Shown here piece after piece: positions 1-8,894 of a stretch of DNA of 64,000 nucleotides. This DNA comes from Mycobacterium pseudokansasii (GTDB lineage Bacteria; Actinomycetota; Actinomycetes; Mycobacteriales; Mycobacteriaceae): contig NZ_UPHU01000001.1 in assembly GCF_900566075.1 (NCBI RefSeq), positions 4,216,325-4,280,324 of the forward strand. The letters run 5' to 3'. Below the pieces are notes generated by a model. That model worked only from the letters and a program-made list of their open reading frames with translations, was not told the origin of the DNA and made no database searches. Made by a program: the position numbers and the translations under genes. Position 1 is the first letter of the stretch. Every line of letters begins with the position of its first letter.

Positions 1-436
1 TGAGGCCGAAGGCGTCGACGGTGACGTTGGGCCGGCCCTCGTAGATCATCCCGACCACGCCGAGCGGGACGCGTTGCTGGCGCAGCTGCAGCCCGTTGGG
101 CAGGGTGTAGCCGCGCAGCACCTCACCGACCGGGTCGGGCAGCCCGGCGACCTGCCGCAGACCCGCGGCGATGCCGTCGATGCGTTGCGGATTGAGTGCC
201 AGCCGGTCGAGCATCGCGCTGGGCGTGCCGGCGTGTCGCGCCGCGTTGAGGTCTTCGGCATTGGCGGCCAGTATCTGGTCGGCGCGCGACAAGATCTCAT
301 CGGCGGCGGCATGCAACGCGCGGTCTTTGACGACCGTCGGCGTCGAGGCCAGCAGCCGCGCGGCCACCCGGGCCCGGCGTGCGGCGTTGTGCACCTCTTG
401 ACGCAAATCAGGCTGCGATGGTGCTTGCACACTCAT
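1..436 (-). CDS. proA: gamma-glutamyl phosphate reductase, N-terminal part (window edge)
   Basis: Catalyses the NADPH-dependent reduction of gamma-glutamyl phosphate to glutamate semialdehyde, second step of proline synthesis, in the cytosol. Only the first ~145 residues lie in the window. The protein begins [11 protein letters not shown] and shows the family's helical N-terminus followed by the [20 protein letters not shown] segment typical of ProA. The start is the ATG at 434-436. ProB, which makes its substrate, is encoded about 29 kb away at 29347-30453, so the pathway genes are unlinked here as in other mycobacteria. The gene is divergent from the amidohydrolase with about 180 bases between them. 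No sign of damage in the visible part. Confidence 0.93.
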   Translation of the reverse strand, partial: MSVQAPSQPDLRQEVHNAARRARVAARLLASTPTVVKDRALHAAADEILSRADQILAANAEDLNAARHAGTPSAMLDRLALNPQRIDGIAAGLRQVAGLPDPVGEVLRGYTLPNGLQLRQQRVPLGVVGMIYEGRPNVTVDAFGL

Positions 437-619
437 CATCCCAGGGTAACGGGCGTTAGCCGACCGGGCGCGGCCCGGTTCTGGTTGGGAGAACCTGCCG
501 CGAGCTGCGCCCAGCGACATGCAGCGGCATCCAGCCACATACATTGTGTGAGCGTCGGTGGGAGCCCCGCGAATGGAAAACCGGCGAACGGAAGAAAGAC
601 GGAAGAAGGGAAGACGTGG

Positions 620-2332
620 ATGCCTTGTGACGGATCCGCTGCCGGCGACGAGTCCGCCCGGAAGCTCACGCACCAAGAATTCGGCAAACTCACCGTCTTT
701 CCGGCGCGCGAGATCATCACCATGTGCGAGGCGATGCCCACGGCGACGGCAGTGGCCGTGGGTGGCGGCAAGATCGTGGCCGTCGGCACCATGGACACGC
801 TGCAGCCGTGGCTGGACCGCTATGAGTACGACGTCGATGACCGGATGAAGGACAAGGTCTTGATGCCCGGCTTCATCGATCCGCACGTTCATCCGTCCTT
901 GCCCGCCGTGCTGACGCAGTATCCGTTCCTGGCCCCCGACGACTGGACGCTTCCGACCGGCAAGTTCCCCGGCGCGAGAACTCCGGAGTCCTACCTGGCC
1001 GCGCTCGACAAACTGGTTGCGGCCCACCAGGACTGGACGGTGCCGTTCGTCTCGTGGGGCTACCATCCGCTGTGGCACGGACACCTGACGAGGGCCGACC
1101 TGACCCAGCGCTACCGCGACAAGCCGATCATCTTGTGGCATCGCTCATTTCATGAACTCCTGCTCAACGACGCGGCGCTCAACTGGACCGGGGTGGCCGA
1201 AGAACAGTTCAAGGACCATCCCGAGGCCGACTGGGCACAAGGTCGGTTCTGGGAAAACGCCGCCCAGAGCCTCATGAACACGCCCTTCGGCAAACTGCAC
1301 TTCGATCCGGCCGGCTACCGCAGGGGGATGCAGAACTTCCTGGAAATGGTGCATATGGGCGGCGTGACCACGTGCCTGGACATGGGAGTCGGTATCTTCG
1401 GTGATCCGGTCGGCGAGACCAAGCTCATCCGCGACACCGCCGAATCGATGGAGGCGCCGTGCCGCATCATTCTCACGCCCACCACGGCTGACTTCATCCC
1501 GCGCGGCATCCCGCCAGAAGAAGCGCTCCATGCGGCCGAAGAATGGGCAACCCACAACAGCCGGCGGGTGATGTTCGATCGCCATTTCAAGCTGCAGGTC
1601 GATGGCGCCATTTTCAGCGGGCTGTCCCAGTGCGACTTCCCCGGGTATCTGGACGGGCACACCGGCGTATGGATGGCCTCGCCGGATCAGTTGTACAGCT
1701 ACGCCGAGCCGTTCTGGAAGGCCGGCTACCAGCTGCACGCCCATATCAACGGCGACCTCAGCTCCCGGTTCTACATCGACCTCGTTCGGAGGCTGCAGGA
1801 CGTCAAACCCCGCTTCGGCCACCGCGCGACGCTGGAACACTATGCCTTCAACAGCGAGGACCAGTGCCGGCAAATGAACGAGATCGGCATGCTGGTCTCC
1901 TGCAACGCCTACTACCTGTACATGCTCAGCGACGTCTTCAGCGAGCAATGGCTGGGCCCGGACCGCGGAACGCAGATGGTGCGCATGGGGATGCTGGAGC
2001 GCATGGGTGTGCCGTTCACCGTGCACTCCGACTGTCCGATGGCGCCGTTGTCACCGCTCACCCTGGCCTGGGTGGCGGCCAACCGGGTGACGATCAACGG
2101 CAATCTGAACTGTCCGCAGGAGCGGGTGAGCGTGCACACCGCGCTGAAGGCGATCACCATCGACGCCGCCTGGATCCTGCGCAAAGAAGACGAGATCGGC
2201 TCCATTCGCGCCGGCAAGAAAGCCGATTTCGCGGTGCTCCACGAAAACCCGTATCACGTTGGCGCGGAAGGCCTCAAGGACGTCGGCGTCTGGGGCACGG
2301 TGTTCGAGGGAGAAGCGCATCCGCTCGGGTGA
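620..2332 (+). CDS. amidohydrolase family 3 (YtcJ-like) metal-dependent hydrolase
   Basis: A 570-residue member of the amidohydrolase superfamily, whose TIM-barrel enzymes hydrolyse C-N or C-O bonds with one or two bound metal ions. The HxH metal motif (FIDPHVHPS, about residues 85-93) follows a short beta-sandwich segment. Later metal-site candidates are visible: HAHINGD, the EHYAFNSED stretch and the [10 protein letters not shown] aspartate. The C-terminus has the usual [14 protein letters not shown] ending. The frame stays open far upstream, but ATG 620 has a purine-rich Shine-Dalgarno (agaaggg) and most upstream codons are low-complexity. Substrate is unknown; members include N-substituted formamide deformylases and AepA-like proteins. 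In H37Rv I remember oxyR/ahpC near this position, so it looks like an accessory replacement. Confidence 0.85.
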   Translation: MPCDGSAAGDESARKLTHQEFGKLTVFPAREIITMCEAMPTATAVAVGGGKIVAVGTMDTLQPWLDRYEYDVDDRMKDKVLMPGFIDPHVHPSLPAVLTQYPFLAPDDWTLPTGKFPGARTPESYLAALDKLVAAHQDWTVPFVSWGYHPLWHGHLTRADLTQRYRDKPIILWHRSFHELLLNDAALNWTGVAEEQFKDHPEADWAQGRFWENAAQSLMNTPFGKLHFDPAGYRRGMQNFLEMVHMGGVTTCLDMGVGIFGDPVGETKLIRDTAESMEAPCRIILTPTTADFIPRGIPPEEALHAAEEWATHNSRRVMFDRHFKLQVDGAIFSGLSQCDFPGYLDGHTGVWMASPDQLYSYAEPFWKAGYQLHAHINGDLSSRFYIDLVRRLQDVKPRFGHRATLEHYAFNSEDQCRQMNEIGMLVSCNAYYLYMLSDVFSEQWLGPDRGTQMVRMGMLERMGVPFTVHSDCPMAPLSPLTLAWVAANRVTINGNLNCPQERVSVHTALKAITIDAAWILRKEDEIGSIRAGKKADFAVLHENPYHVGAEGLKDVGVWGTVFEGEAHPLG

Positions 2333-2383
2333 AGGCCACCGCAATGGGCGCCGGCGCGCACCTCGGTGCTCGGCAGCAGTTCC

Positions 2384-3787
2384 TCAGTTGAGCCATTCCC
2401 GATGCAGACTCTGGCGCACCTGGCTTTGCCGCTCTTCGAGGATGTGGCCGAAGTCCTGCAGCAGCAACGGCTGACGCATCACGAGATGCTCGACGTGCTC
2501 GCGACCGATCTCCACCGTGGTCACCTCGTCGATCGCGTAGGCGTTGGAGAGATTGGGCTGCCGGGTCAGCGCGGTCAGACCCAGGAAGCCGCCTTCTTCC
2601 AAGGTGGTGATCGGCACCACCGATCCGTCGTCGGCCGTCGCGGTCAGCCGCACTCGCCCGGTGGCGACGAACATCATCTCTGCGGGCACCTCGCCCGCGC
2701 ACTGCACGAGTTCGCCGGCACCGTATCGCAGTATCCTCGCGTGCGACAGCAACGACTGCTGGTCGGCGTCGCTGAGCCGCAATGCCGGTCCCACAACCGC
2801 TTTCAGGGCTTCTAGCAAGCGCTCGGTTGTCGAGAAGTCGTCGTCGGCACCGTCGAGGTGCAGGTTTTCCCGGCGTGCGGCATACCAGATCCACCGCAGA
2901 AATGTCGCTCGAGCGGCGTTTTCGTCAGCCGGTGACCGCAAGCCGATGGTGGTGCAGTACTCGGCGCCGCCGACCGGTTCGGAGGTGGGGACGAAACCGC
3001 TGTAGAGCTGCGGCAGCTCGGCGGCAATCCGCGTCAGCATGGCACAAACCCGGTCGGGCGAGTCTGCGTCGGAAAATGTGGTCTTGATCGCCAGTTGGTA
3101 GCCGCCCGCCGGCCGGCTCAGATTGGTGAACGGTGTGCTGGCCAGCACGGAGTTCGGCGTGATCCGCAAGCCACTGCCGGTGTCGATGTGGACGGCGCGC
3201 CAGTTCACCTCGACGATTCGTCCCCGCGCGGTGGCGGTGTCGAGCCAGTCGTCGATCTGAAAGGGCTGCTCGAACAACATGAACAGGCCGGACACGATCT
3301 GGCCGACGGAGTTCTGCAACATCAGGCCGATGACGACCGATGTCACACCCACGGCGGTGAACAGTCCGCCGATCCGCACACCCCAGACATAGGAGAGGAT
3401 CACCGCCAGCCCGGCTCCGATGAGCACGAACCGAGCCACGTCCAGGAAGATCACCGGTAGCCGCTTGCGCCAGGAACCTTGCGGAGCTGCGGCGAAGACG
3501 GTCGCATTGAGCCCGGATAACAGCAGCACCAGCACCAGGAAACCGAATACCGTGGTGAGAATACGGACGGCATTGTCGTGGGCCGGGACGCCCTCCGAAT
3601 TCACGATGAGCAGCAGCAGCGCGCCCAGCGGCAGCAAGTAGTTGCGGAGCAGGCTGATCTGCCTGGCGAGATGACTTCCCCTGCGGCGCAACGTGTGCTG
3701 CACCTCGGTGAGAATGACGATCAGCACGGGCAGTCCCAGCGCGACCGAGACGGCCCAGTAGAACCACGAGGCGCTGAAGATGTTCAT
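2384..3787 (-). CDS. MscS-type channel with C-terminal cNMP-binding-like domain, copy 1
   Basis: 467 residues, Rv2434c-like. Hydrophobic helices at the N-terminus (about 8-25, 46-62, 75-95, 110-140) are followed by an MscS pore/beta region (GLMLQNSVGQIVSGLFMLF, then the beta domain with PFQIDDWL). A cyclic-nucleotide-binding fold occupies about residues 340-455. Likely an inner-membrane channel of the bCNG family. The phosphate-binding cassette is degenerate: the usual Glu of the FGE motif is Leu404, and the segment that should carry the Arg reads PNLSNAYAID with none. Start chosen at 3787 because it overlaps the stop of the upstream cyclase-like gene by four bases (ATGA), implying translational coupling. 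The frame upstream of this ATG is the shadow of that gene. Function is inferred from domains only. Confidence 0.88.
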   Translation of the reverse strand: MNIFSASWFYWAVSVALGLPVLIVILTEVQHTLRRRGSHLARQISLLRNYLLPLGALLLLIVNSEGVPAHDNAVRILTTVFGFLVLVLLLSGLNATVFAAAPQGSWRKRLPVIFLDVARFVLIGAGLAVILSYVWGVRIGGLFTAVGVTSVVIGLMLQNSVGQIVSGLFMLFEQPFQIDDWLDTATARGRIVEVNWRAVHIDTGSGLRITPNSVLASTPFTNLSRPAGGYQLAIKTTFSDADSPDRVCAMLTRIAAELPQLYSGFVPTSEPVGGAEYCTTIGLRSPADENAARATFLRWIWYAARRENLHLDGADDDFSTTERLLEALKAVVGPALRLSDADQQSLLSHARILRYGAGELVQCAGEVPAEMMFVATGRVRLTATADDGSVVPITTLEEGGFLGLTALTRQPNLSNAYAIDEVTTVEIGREHVEHLVMRQPLLLQDFGHILEERQSQVRQSLHREWLN

Positions 3788-5967
3788 TGGCGTTCCACCA
3801 ACCGCCAGATTTGCTGCTCGGTACCGCCGACCGAGATGGTTCCGGCCGGCGCGAACTTCCAGATGTCGCGCATCGCGTCGTGTACCTGTGAAGTGACATA
3901 GATGCCGGGTTGCGGTGAGCCGCTGTGCATTTGGTAGGCCAGGCTTACCGCGGCACCCCACATGTCGTAAGCGAGGCTGGCGCGACCGACCAAGCCACTG
4001 ATGACCTTGCCGGTATTGATTCCGACCCGCAGCCGGAGCTTGTGTCGTGACCGGCTGTTGAATCTGTCGATGATGCGCTGGATCTCGATGGCGAAGTCGA
4101 CGCTTCGGTGGATGTTGTCCAGCCGCGGGGTGGTGGCACCGCAACTGGCCAGGTAGCCGTTGTGGAACGTTCGAATCCGCTCCACGCCGAGCGCTTCGGC
4201 CGCAGAGTCGAACTGCCGGAAGAGTTCGTTGACGACCGCGACCAGTTCGTCTCCGGACAGGTCGTCGGACATGTCGTCGAGCCCGACCATGTCGGCGAAG
4301 ATCACGGCGACGTCCTGGTGTTCCTGTGCGACGGTCTGCACGCCCTCGCGATACCGCTGCACGACCGGTTCGGGCATCAATGACAGCAGCAAGCGATCGT
4401 TTTCCTTGCGCTGCTCGTTGAGCAGCTCCTCTTTGATCTTGAGGTTGCGGCTCATCTCGTTGAAAGCCGCAGTGAGATCACCGAGCTCGTCGCGTGACCG
4501 CACCGGAACGGTCACCTCGTAGTCGCCGGCGCTGATCCTCTCGGTGCCGGCCTCCAGCCGCCGGATCGGGCGCACCAGCAGCTTGGCAAGCAGCATCGAT
4601 ACCACGCAGATCGCCAGGGTGATCCCCGCGACCGCTAGCACCAGAGTCTTGCCGAACGTGGACAGCCGCTGATAGGCATCCCAGTCGTCCCGGGTGGCCA
4701 AGATCGACCAGTGCAGATCGGAGTTCGGCACATCGACCGGCGCGTACGCCTGCAGCTCCCGATTGCCGAGGTAGTCGGTGTCTTTCGTGACGCCGGTCTG
4801 GCCGCGTTGGGCGTACCGAACCCCCGCGCTGGGAACCGGCTGCACCAGAACGGTGGTTCCCAGCCGGATCGCGCTGTCCACCACGTCGCCTGGAGTGCCG
4901 CCCGCCACCGCCTCCCGTCGATACTTGTCTCGGTCCTGCAGAAACAGCCGTGAATCGGAACGCATCAAGTTGTCCGGGCCCACCAGGTAGGTCTCGGTCG
5001 AGCGGCCCATACCGACGGCTTCCCAGTGCTTGTGCGCGTTCATGATGTCGTTGATCTTCGAGATCGGCAACGGCAACGCCATAACGCCTTCGATCTTGCC
5101 GGCCATCCCAATCGGCGACACCACCCATGCGGTGGGGGCGTCCAGCTGCGGTTGATACTGCTGGAAATCGGTGATCCATACGAAGTCAACGTTGTTGGAG
5201 CGCAACGCTTTCCGGTACGCGTCCCGCAAGACCGTTTCCCGATAGGGCCCGGTGAAGATGTTGGTGCCCAGGTCAGGGCCTTTGCTCACGGTGTAGACGA
5301 CATTGCCGTGAAGATCGAGCAACAACGCGTCACGATAGTCGAAGCGAGTGACGATCCCGCGGAAGAAGTCGTTGTAGCGGGCATTGGCTGCCGACCACGC
5401 GCTGCCGTCACCGGCGTCGCCACACAACACCGATTCGCTCGCCGACGCGCACTGTGCGGTGTAGTTGGCCTGAAGGTACTTCTGCGAGTTGGAGGTCGGC
5501 AGCAGCGCATTGACGTCGACATCGTCTCCGGTCAGCTGACTGATCGGTTTGACCACCGCAGTGCTGTAGTAATTGACGATCGACTCCTGCTGGGCCGGGC
5601 TGATCGTGGCGTTGGACAACTGGTTGAAGCCGTCGGTGAACGCCTCGATCGCCTGGACGGCACTGAAACCGCTGCTATACACCTCCAGGGAATTGGTGAA
5701 CTCGCCGAAAAGCCCCTCCAGCTGCCGCTTGTGCGACTCCCGCAACTCGAGCAACCGCTCCGTTGCCACTTGCTGTAACGCGTTGCGCCCGGTCACATAA
5801 CCGGTGAGGCCGACGACCGCCACCGACATGATGCTGCACAGCAACAGCGTCACCAACAACTTCGATTGGATGCCCATCCGGAACAACCGCAGTAGCCGCC
5901 GCCCTCGATTCCCGGTTGGGGCGGGCTCTCCTTGGGATACCGGTTCCGTTGGCTGCCCCGACGTCAC
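3784..5967 (-). CDS. HAMP / class III nucleotide cyclase-like membrane receptor, copy 1
   Basis: 727 residues, Rv2435c-like. Architecture: TM1 near 35-60, a large extracytoplasmic sensor of about 380 residues, TM2 near 440-465, a HAMP linker (LVRPIRRLEAGTERISAGDY), a short coiled coil, and a class III cyclase fold from about 540. Alignment by eye to canonical motifs shows D559 (first metal Asp) and D668 (YDMWG) kept. The lysine position is R599, the second metal Asp is N603, and the transition-state Asn/Arg pair is S675/Q679. It is therefore probably unable to perform canonical cAMP synthesis, though the fold is intact. GTG start with aaaggaag upstream. Translationally coupled to the MscS-like gene. 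A second copy lies at 15839-18046. Confidence 0.88.
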   Translation of the reverse strand: MTSGQPTEPVSQGEPAPTGNRGRRLLRLFRMGIQSKLLVTLLLCSIMSVAVVGLTGYVTGRNALQQVATERLLELRESHKRQLEGLFGEFTNSLEVYSSGFSAVQAIEAFTDGFNQLSNATISPAQQESIVNYYSTAVVKPISQLTGDDVDVNALLPTSNSQKYLQANYTAQCASASESVLCGDAGDGSAWSAANARYNDFFRGIVTRFDYRDALLLDLHGNVVYTVSKGPDLGTNIFTGPYRETVLRDAYRKALRSNNVDFVWITDFQQYQPQLDAPTAWVVSPIGMAGKIEGVMALPLPISKINDIMNAHKHWEAVGMGRSTETYLVGPDNLMRSDSRLFLQDRDKYRREAVAGGTPGDVVDSAIRLGTTVLVQPVPSAGVRYAQRGQTGVTKDTDYLGNRELQAYAPVDVPNSDLHWSILATRDDWDAYQRLSTFGKTLVLAVAGITLAICVVSMLLAKLLVRPIRRLEAGTERISAGDYEVTVPVRSRDELGDLTAAFNEMSRNLKIKEELLNEQRKENDRLLLSLMPEPVVQRYREGVQTVAQEHQDVAVIFADMVGLDDMSDDLSGDELVAVVNELFRQFDSAAEALGVERIRTFHNGYLASCGATTPRLDNIHRSVDFAIEIQRIIDRFNSRSRHKLRLRVGINTGKVISGLVGRASLAYDMWGAAVSLAYQMHSGSPQPGIYVTSQVHDAMRDIWKFAPAGTISVGGTEQQIWRLVERQ

Positions 5968-6100
5968 TCGGCTTCCTTTCGCTTACGGCGGCAAGACCGG
6001 CAGATCACGCAGCAGACTAACGCGAAAATGCGACGAAAAACGGGTTTGGCCGAAACATGCCGCCCCGGCCGCCGCACCTCAGACATGGCGGGGCGCCGTG

Positions 6101-6184
6101 TTGGCCTATGTTGGCCTATGTTGGTCGATGGCCCGGTTGGTCGATGGCCCGGTTGGTCGATGGCCCGGTTGGTCGACGACTCGG
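6101..6184. repeat. intergenic VNTR-like tandem repeat
   Basis: Two copies of the 10-mer ttggcctatg (6101-6120) run straight into three perfect copies of the 16-mer ttggtcgatggcccgg (6121-6168) and a fourth degenerate copy (6169-6184, four mismatches at its 3' part). It lies in the divergent gap between cyclase-like copy 1 and the MPT64-like gene. The layout resembles mycobacterial MIRU/VNTR loci and copy number is likely strain-variable. Confidence 0.93.
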
Positions 6185-6251
6185 TCGTCACCGTGGCCGG
6201 ACGCTGGTCCGTCACCCCGGTGCCGCAACTTTGCCTCGGAGGGAACCTCGT

Positions 6252-6932
6252 ATGCGAATCAAAGTGCCCCTGGTTGTCCTGGCCGTCGTAGCGCTCGGCA
6301 GTCCCGCAATCGCCGCGGCCGCGCCCAAGACCTACTGCGACGAGCTGAAGGGCACCACTAGCGGCCAGGTATGCCAGATCCAGATGTCGGACCCGGCATA
6401 CACCGTCAATATCAGCCTGCCGAGCAACTACCCCGACCAGAAATCACTGCAAAGCTACGTCGCCCAGACCCGAGACGACTTCCTCAACGTCGCCAAGTCG
6501 TCTGCGCCCCGCGATGCGCCCTACCAGTTGGAGATCACCTCGACCAACTACGAATCGGCGATACCGCCTCGCGGCACCCAGTCCTTGGTACTCAAGGTCG
6601 TTCAGAACGTCGGCAGCGGGCAGCCGACGACGAAGTACAAGGCGTTCAACTGGGATCAGGGATATCGCAAGCCGATCACCTACGACACGCTGTGGCAGCC
6701 CAAGACCGACCCGCTGCCGACCGTTTTCCCCATCGTGCAAACTGCACTGCAAAAGCAGACCGGACAGCAGGTAGCGCCCACAGCCGGTTTGGATCCGGCG
6801 AATTACCAGAATTTCGCGATCACCAATGACGGGGTGACCTTTTTCTTCAACCCGGGTGAGCTGCTGCCCGAGTCCGCCGGCCCCGTCCAGGCATTGGTCT
6901 CGCGCTCCGCGATCGACTCGATGCTGGCGTGA
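6252..6932 (+). CDS. MPT64-like secreted antigen (DUF3298/RsiV-type fold)
   Basis: 226 residues. An N-terminal signal peptide (about residues 1-24, ending in an alanine-rich AxA site) precedes the mature start PKTYCDELKGTTSGQ. The rest matches the MPT64/MPB64 family almost position for position, including YPDQKSLQSY, IPPRGTQ, YRKPITYDTLWQ, NYQNFAITNDGVTFFFNPGE and the RSAIDSMLA C-terminus. MPT64 in the M. tuberculosis complex is a secreted immunodominant antigen (Rv1980c, RD2); its biochemical role is unknown. The start at 6252 is supported by ggaggg upstream; the longer open frame would read through the tandem repeat. It is placed divergently from the sensor/channel pair. Family assignment is firm; orthology to MPT64 itself rather than another family member is not. 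Confidence 0.9.
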   Translation: MRIKVPLVVLAVVALGSPAIAAAAPKTYCDELKGTTSGQVCQIQMSDPAYTVNISLPSNYPDQKSLQSYVAQTRDDFLNVAKSSAPRDAPYQLEITSTNYESAIPPRGTQSLVLKVVQNVGSGQPTTKYKAFNWDQGYRKPITYDTLWQPKTDPLPTVFPIVQTALQKQTGQQVAPTAGLDPANYQNFAITNDGVTFFFNPGELLPESAGPVQALVSRSAIDSMLA

Positions 6933-6944
6933 GCCAGGTAGCGA

Positions 6945-6981
6945 CGACAGTTGGCTCGAGACTAAAGCGCCACAACTGTCG
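6945..6981 (+). terminator. possible hairpin terminator after the MPT64-like gene
   Basis: A 9-base perfect inverted repeat (cgacagttg at 6945-6953 and caactgtcg at 6973-6981) with a 19-base loop lies 13 bases after the stop codon of the MPT64-like gene. There is no T-tract, which is common for mycobacterial terminators. It could equally be a protein-binding palindrome. Confidence 0.4.
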
Positions 6982-7594
6982 AAGGTTGCCTTGAGGCCAT
7001 TGGCGCACCGGAAACGCTCCTTCGGCTGTTCGGTGAGTTTGGTCACCGGTGCGGCTCAACACTGCACCCGCGCCCGGGTTTTCGGCCTGGGGCACGACGC
7101 TTACGCTAAGGCCCGGCCTGGCTATGCCGATGCCAGCTGCCGAATCGGTGGTGCCAAAGGCTCCGAATCGGTGGTTGGCGCCGGTTGCACTGTTGTCACT
7201 GTTGTCTCCGAGTGGCCGAATCGGCTGAGTTGCATGATAGGGCGGTTCCGGTTTACTGAAGGCGTTCATTTTCACGATCGAGAGAGGCAGAAAGCCCATC
7301 GTTGAATTGAGGCTAAGTGGCTGGTGAGGGCCTCACACCAGCAGCGGGAAGGGGCTTTTCGGAACCGGCCAGGCCAAAGACCCTGTTCGACATGCCGGTG
7401 ATGGCAGCAGCTGCCCAGGGGCGGCCGGTCGCAATCTGGGCAAGCCCGGACCGACCCACGAGCTGGATCGGGCGTTGTTCGTGGGATCCGAGTGCCGATG
7501 CGTCGGGATGGTTTGTGGCGCGGGCGCGCGCAATGCGCCCGGCCGTCAGGGTTTCGCACTGAACGGTCAGTGCTCCTAGTTGGAGGTTGTTACT
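6982..7594. other. non-coding stretch before the MoxR-region operon
   Basis: No open frame here has a convincing start, ribosome site or recognisable product. The repeated word ccgaatcggtgg/ccgaatcgg occurs near 7140-7215. This presumably holds the promoter of the rightward operon beginning at 7595, but I cannot point to a specific -10/-35. Confidence 0.5.
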
Positions 7595-8857
7595 TTGACT
7601 GATTGGTCGGGTGGGCGGTTCGATGGCCCCAATCCGGTGGGTCGATCGGATCCCATCGATCCGGGCGCAGATCGCTGGCGACCGCAGCCCCCGCCATCGG
7701 GTCAATGGGCGCCCCAACAACCGCCCGCAGCGGGGCCGTGGCAGCCGCAGCAAGCGCCACCGCAGAGCGGTTGGGTCAGCCAGCAACCTCCCGCCGGCAC
7801 CGAGTGGCAGCCCCATCCGGGTGCACCGGCGCCCATCGGGCCGCCGTTGTTGGGGCAACCGCCGGGCTGGCCACCGGCACCGGGACCACGCAAGAACCGT
7901 AAGCCGTTATGGGTGACGCTGGGTGCTGGCGGCGCCGTGCTCGTGGTGGTGGCCATTGTCTTGGTCATCACCCTGGCCGGCCGAGGTGGCCCGGGCCGCG
8001 GCGGGTCGGCCGGCGATGCGGTCAAAGGTTATCTGCAGGCACTGGCCCGCGGGGATGCCGAGGCGGCTCTGTCCTACGGCGCTGACCAGCCGGCCACCAA
8101 AGAACTACTCACCGAGGAGATCCTCAAGAAGCAGATCGCGCAATGGCCGATCAGCAATATCAGGATCCTCAGCGATGACTCGACGGGGGCCGGTGCCGCG
8201 GTCGGCTTCGGTCAGGTGCATGTGGTGGTTAACTTCGGGGACAAGGTTTCCGACACCACCCTGTCGATGAAAAAGGACCACGGTAGCTGGAAACTCCCTT
8301 CGGCGGCGATCAAGGTCAAGCCCGGACTCGCCGGCGACAGGGATGCTGCCGGCAAGACGGTGACATTCTTCGGTACGCCCGTCGGTGACTCCACGGTGTA
8401 TGTGTTTCCCGGCTGGATCGACGTCGGCACGACCAACCCGTACATCACGGTGACGGCGAAACCAATTTTGCTGGACCAGGTTTCGCTGATCAGCGAAACC
8501 TGGATACAGCCGACCTTCGTGCTGTCGGATAAGGGCCGCGACGCGGCGCGGGACCAGCTCGCCGCGGCGATGGCCAACTGTCAGAAGTCCAACCTGCTGG
8601 CCCCACCCGGCTGCCCGATGAGTGTGGATCCCTACGGCTTGGCCGACGGCACCGCCGCGTGGGGGCCCGCGGATATCAGCGCAGTCAAATTCGACAGCTT
8701 CGATCCCTATCGGTTGGCGCTGATGTTTTTCGGCGAGGTCAAAGAGCCGATAGCGGTCAGGACCACCGGCGGCGCCACCAAGCAGGGCGAGGCAAGCCAA
8801 TTCCTTTCGGGCACCGCCGATCTGGCCAAGACACCGCCGGAACTCAATTTTCGATGA
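7595..8857 (+). CDS. proline-rich N-terminus, single-TM membrane protein of unknown function
   Basis: About 420 residues. The first ~105 residues are Pro/Gln/Trp-rich and unstructured, with repeated QQPPA/QWxPQ-type motifs. One strong transmembrane helix (about 115-135, GAVLVVVAIVLVITLAG) follows a basic RKNRKPLW anchor. The C-terminal ~280 residues are a predicted outside domain resembling the DUF4878-type start (AVKGYLQALARGDAEAALSY) found in mycobacterial envelope proteins. The start is taken as TTG 7595 because a clean tggagg sits 8 bases upstream; the longer TTG at 7580 would place that Shine-Dalgarno inside the gene. It lies 37 bases before moxR, so it is probably the first gene of that operon. 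No enzymatic motif seen. Confidence 0.72.
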   Translation: MTDWSGGRFDGPNPVGRSDPIDPGADRWRPQPPPSGQWAPQQPPAAGPWQPQQAPPQSGWVSQQPPAGTEWQPHPGAPAPIGPPLLGQPPGWPPAPGPRKNRKPLWVTLGAGGAVLVVVAIVLVITLAGRGGPGRGGSAGDAVKGYLQALARGDAEAALSYGADQPATKELLTEEILKKQIAQWPISNIRILSDDSTGAGAAVGFGQVHVVVNFGDKVSDTTLSMKKDHGSWKLPSAAIKVKPGLAGDRDAAGKTVTFFGTPVGDSTVYVFPGWIDVGTTNPYITVTAKPILLDQVSLISETWIQPTFVLSDKGRDAARDQLAAAMANCQKSNLLAPPGCPMSVDPYGLADGTAAWGPADISAVKFDSFDPYRLALMFFGEVKEPIAVRTTGGATKQGEASQFLSGTADLAKTPPELNFR

Positions 8858-8894
8858 GCCCCGATACCCCGTTCTTGACGTGTGGAAGGCCGCG

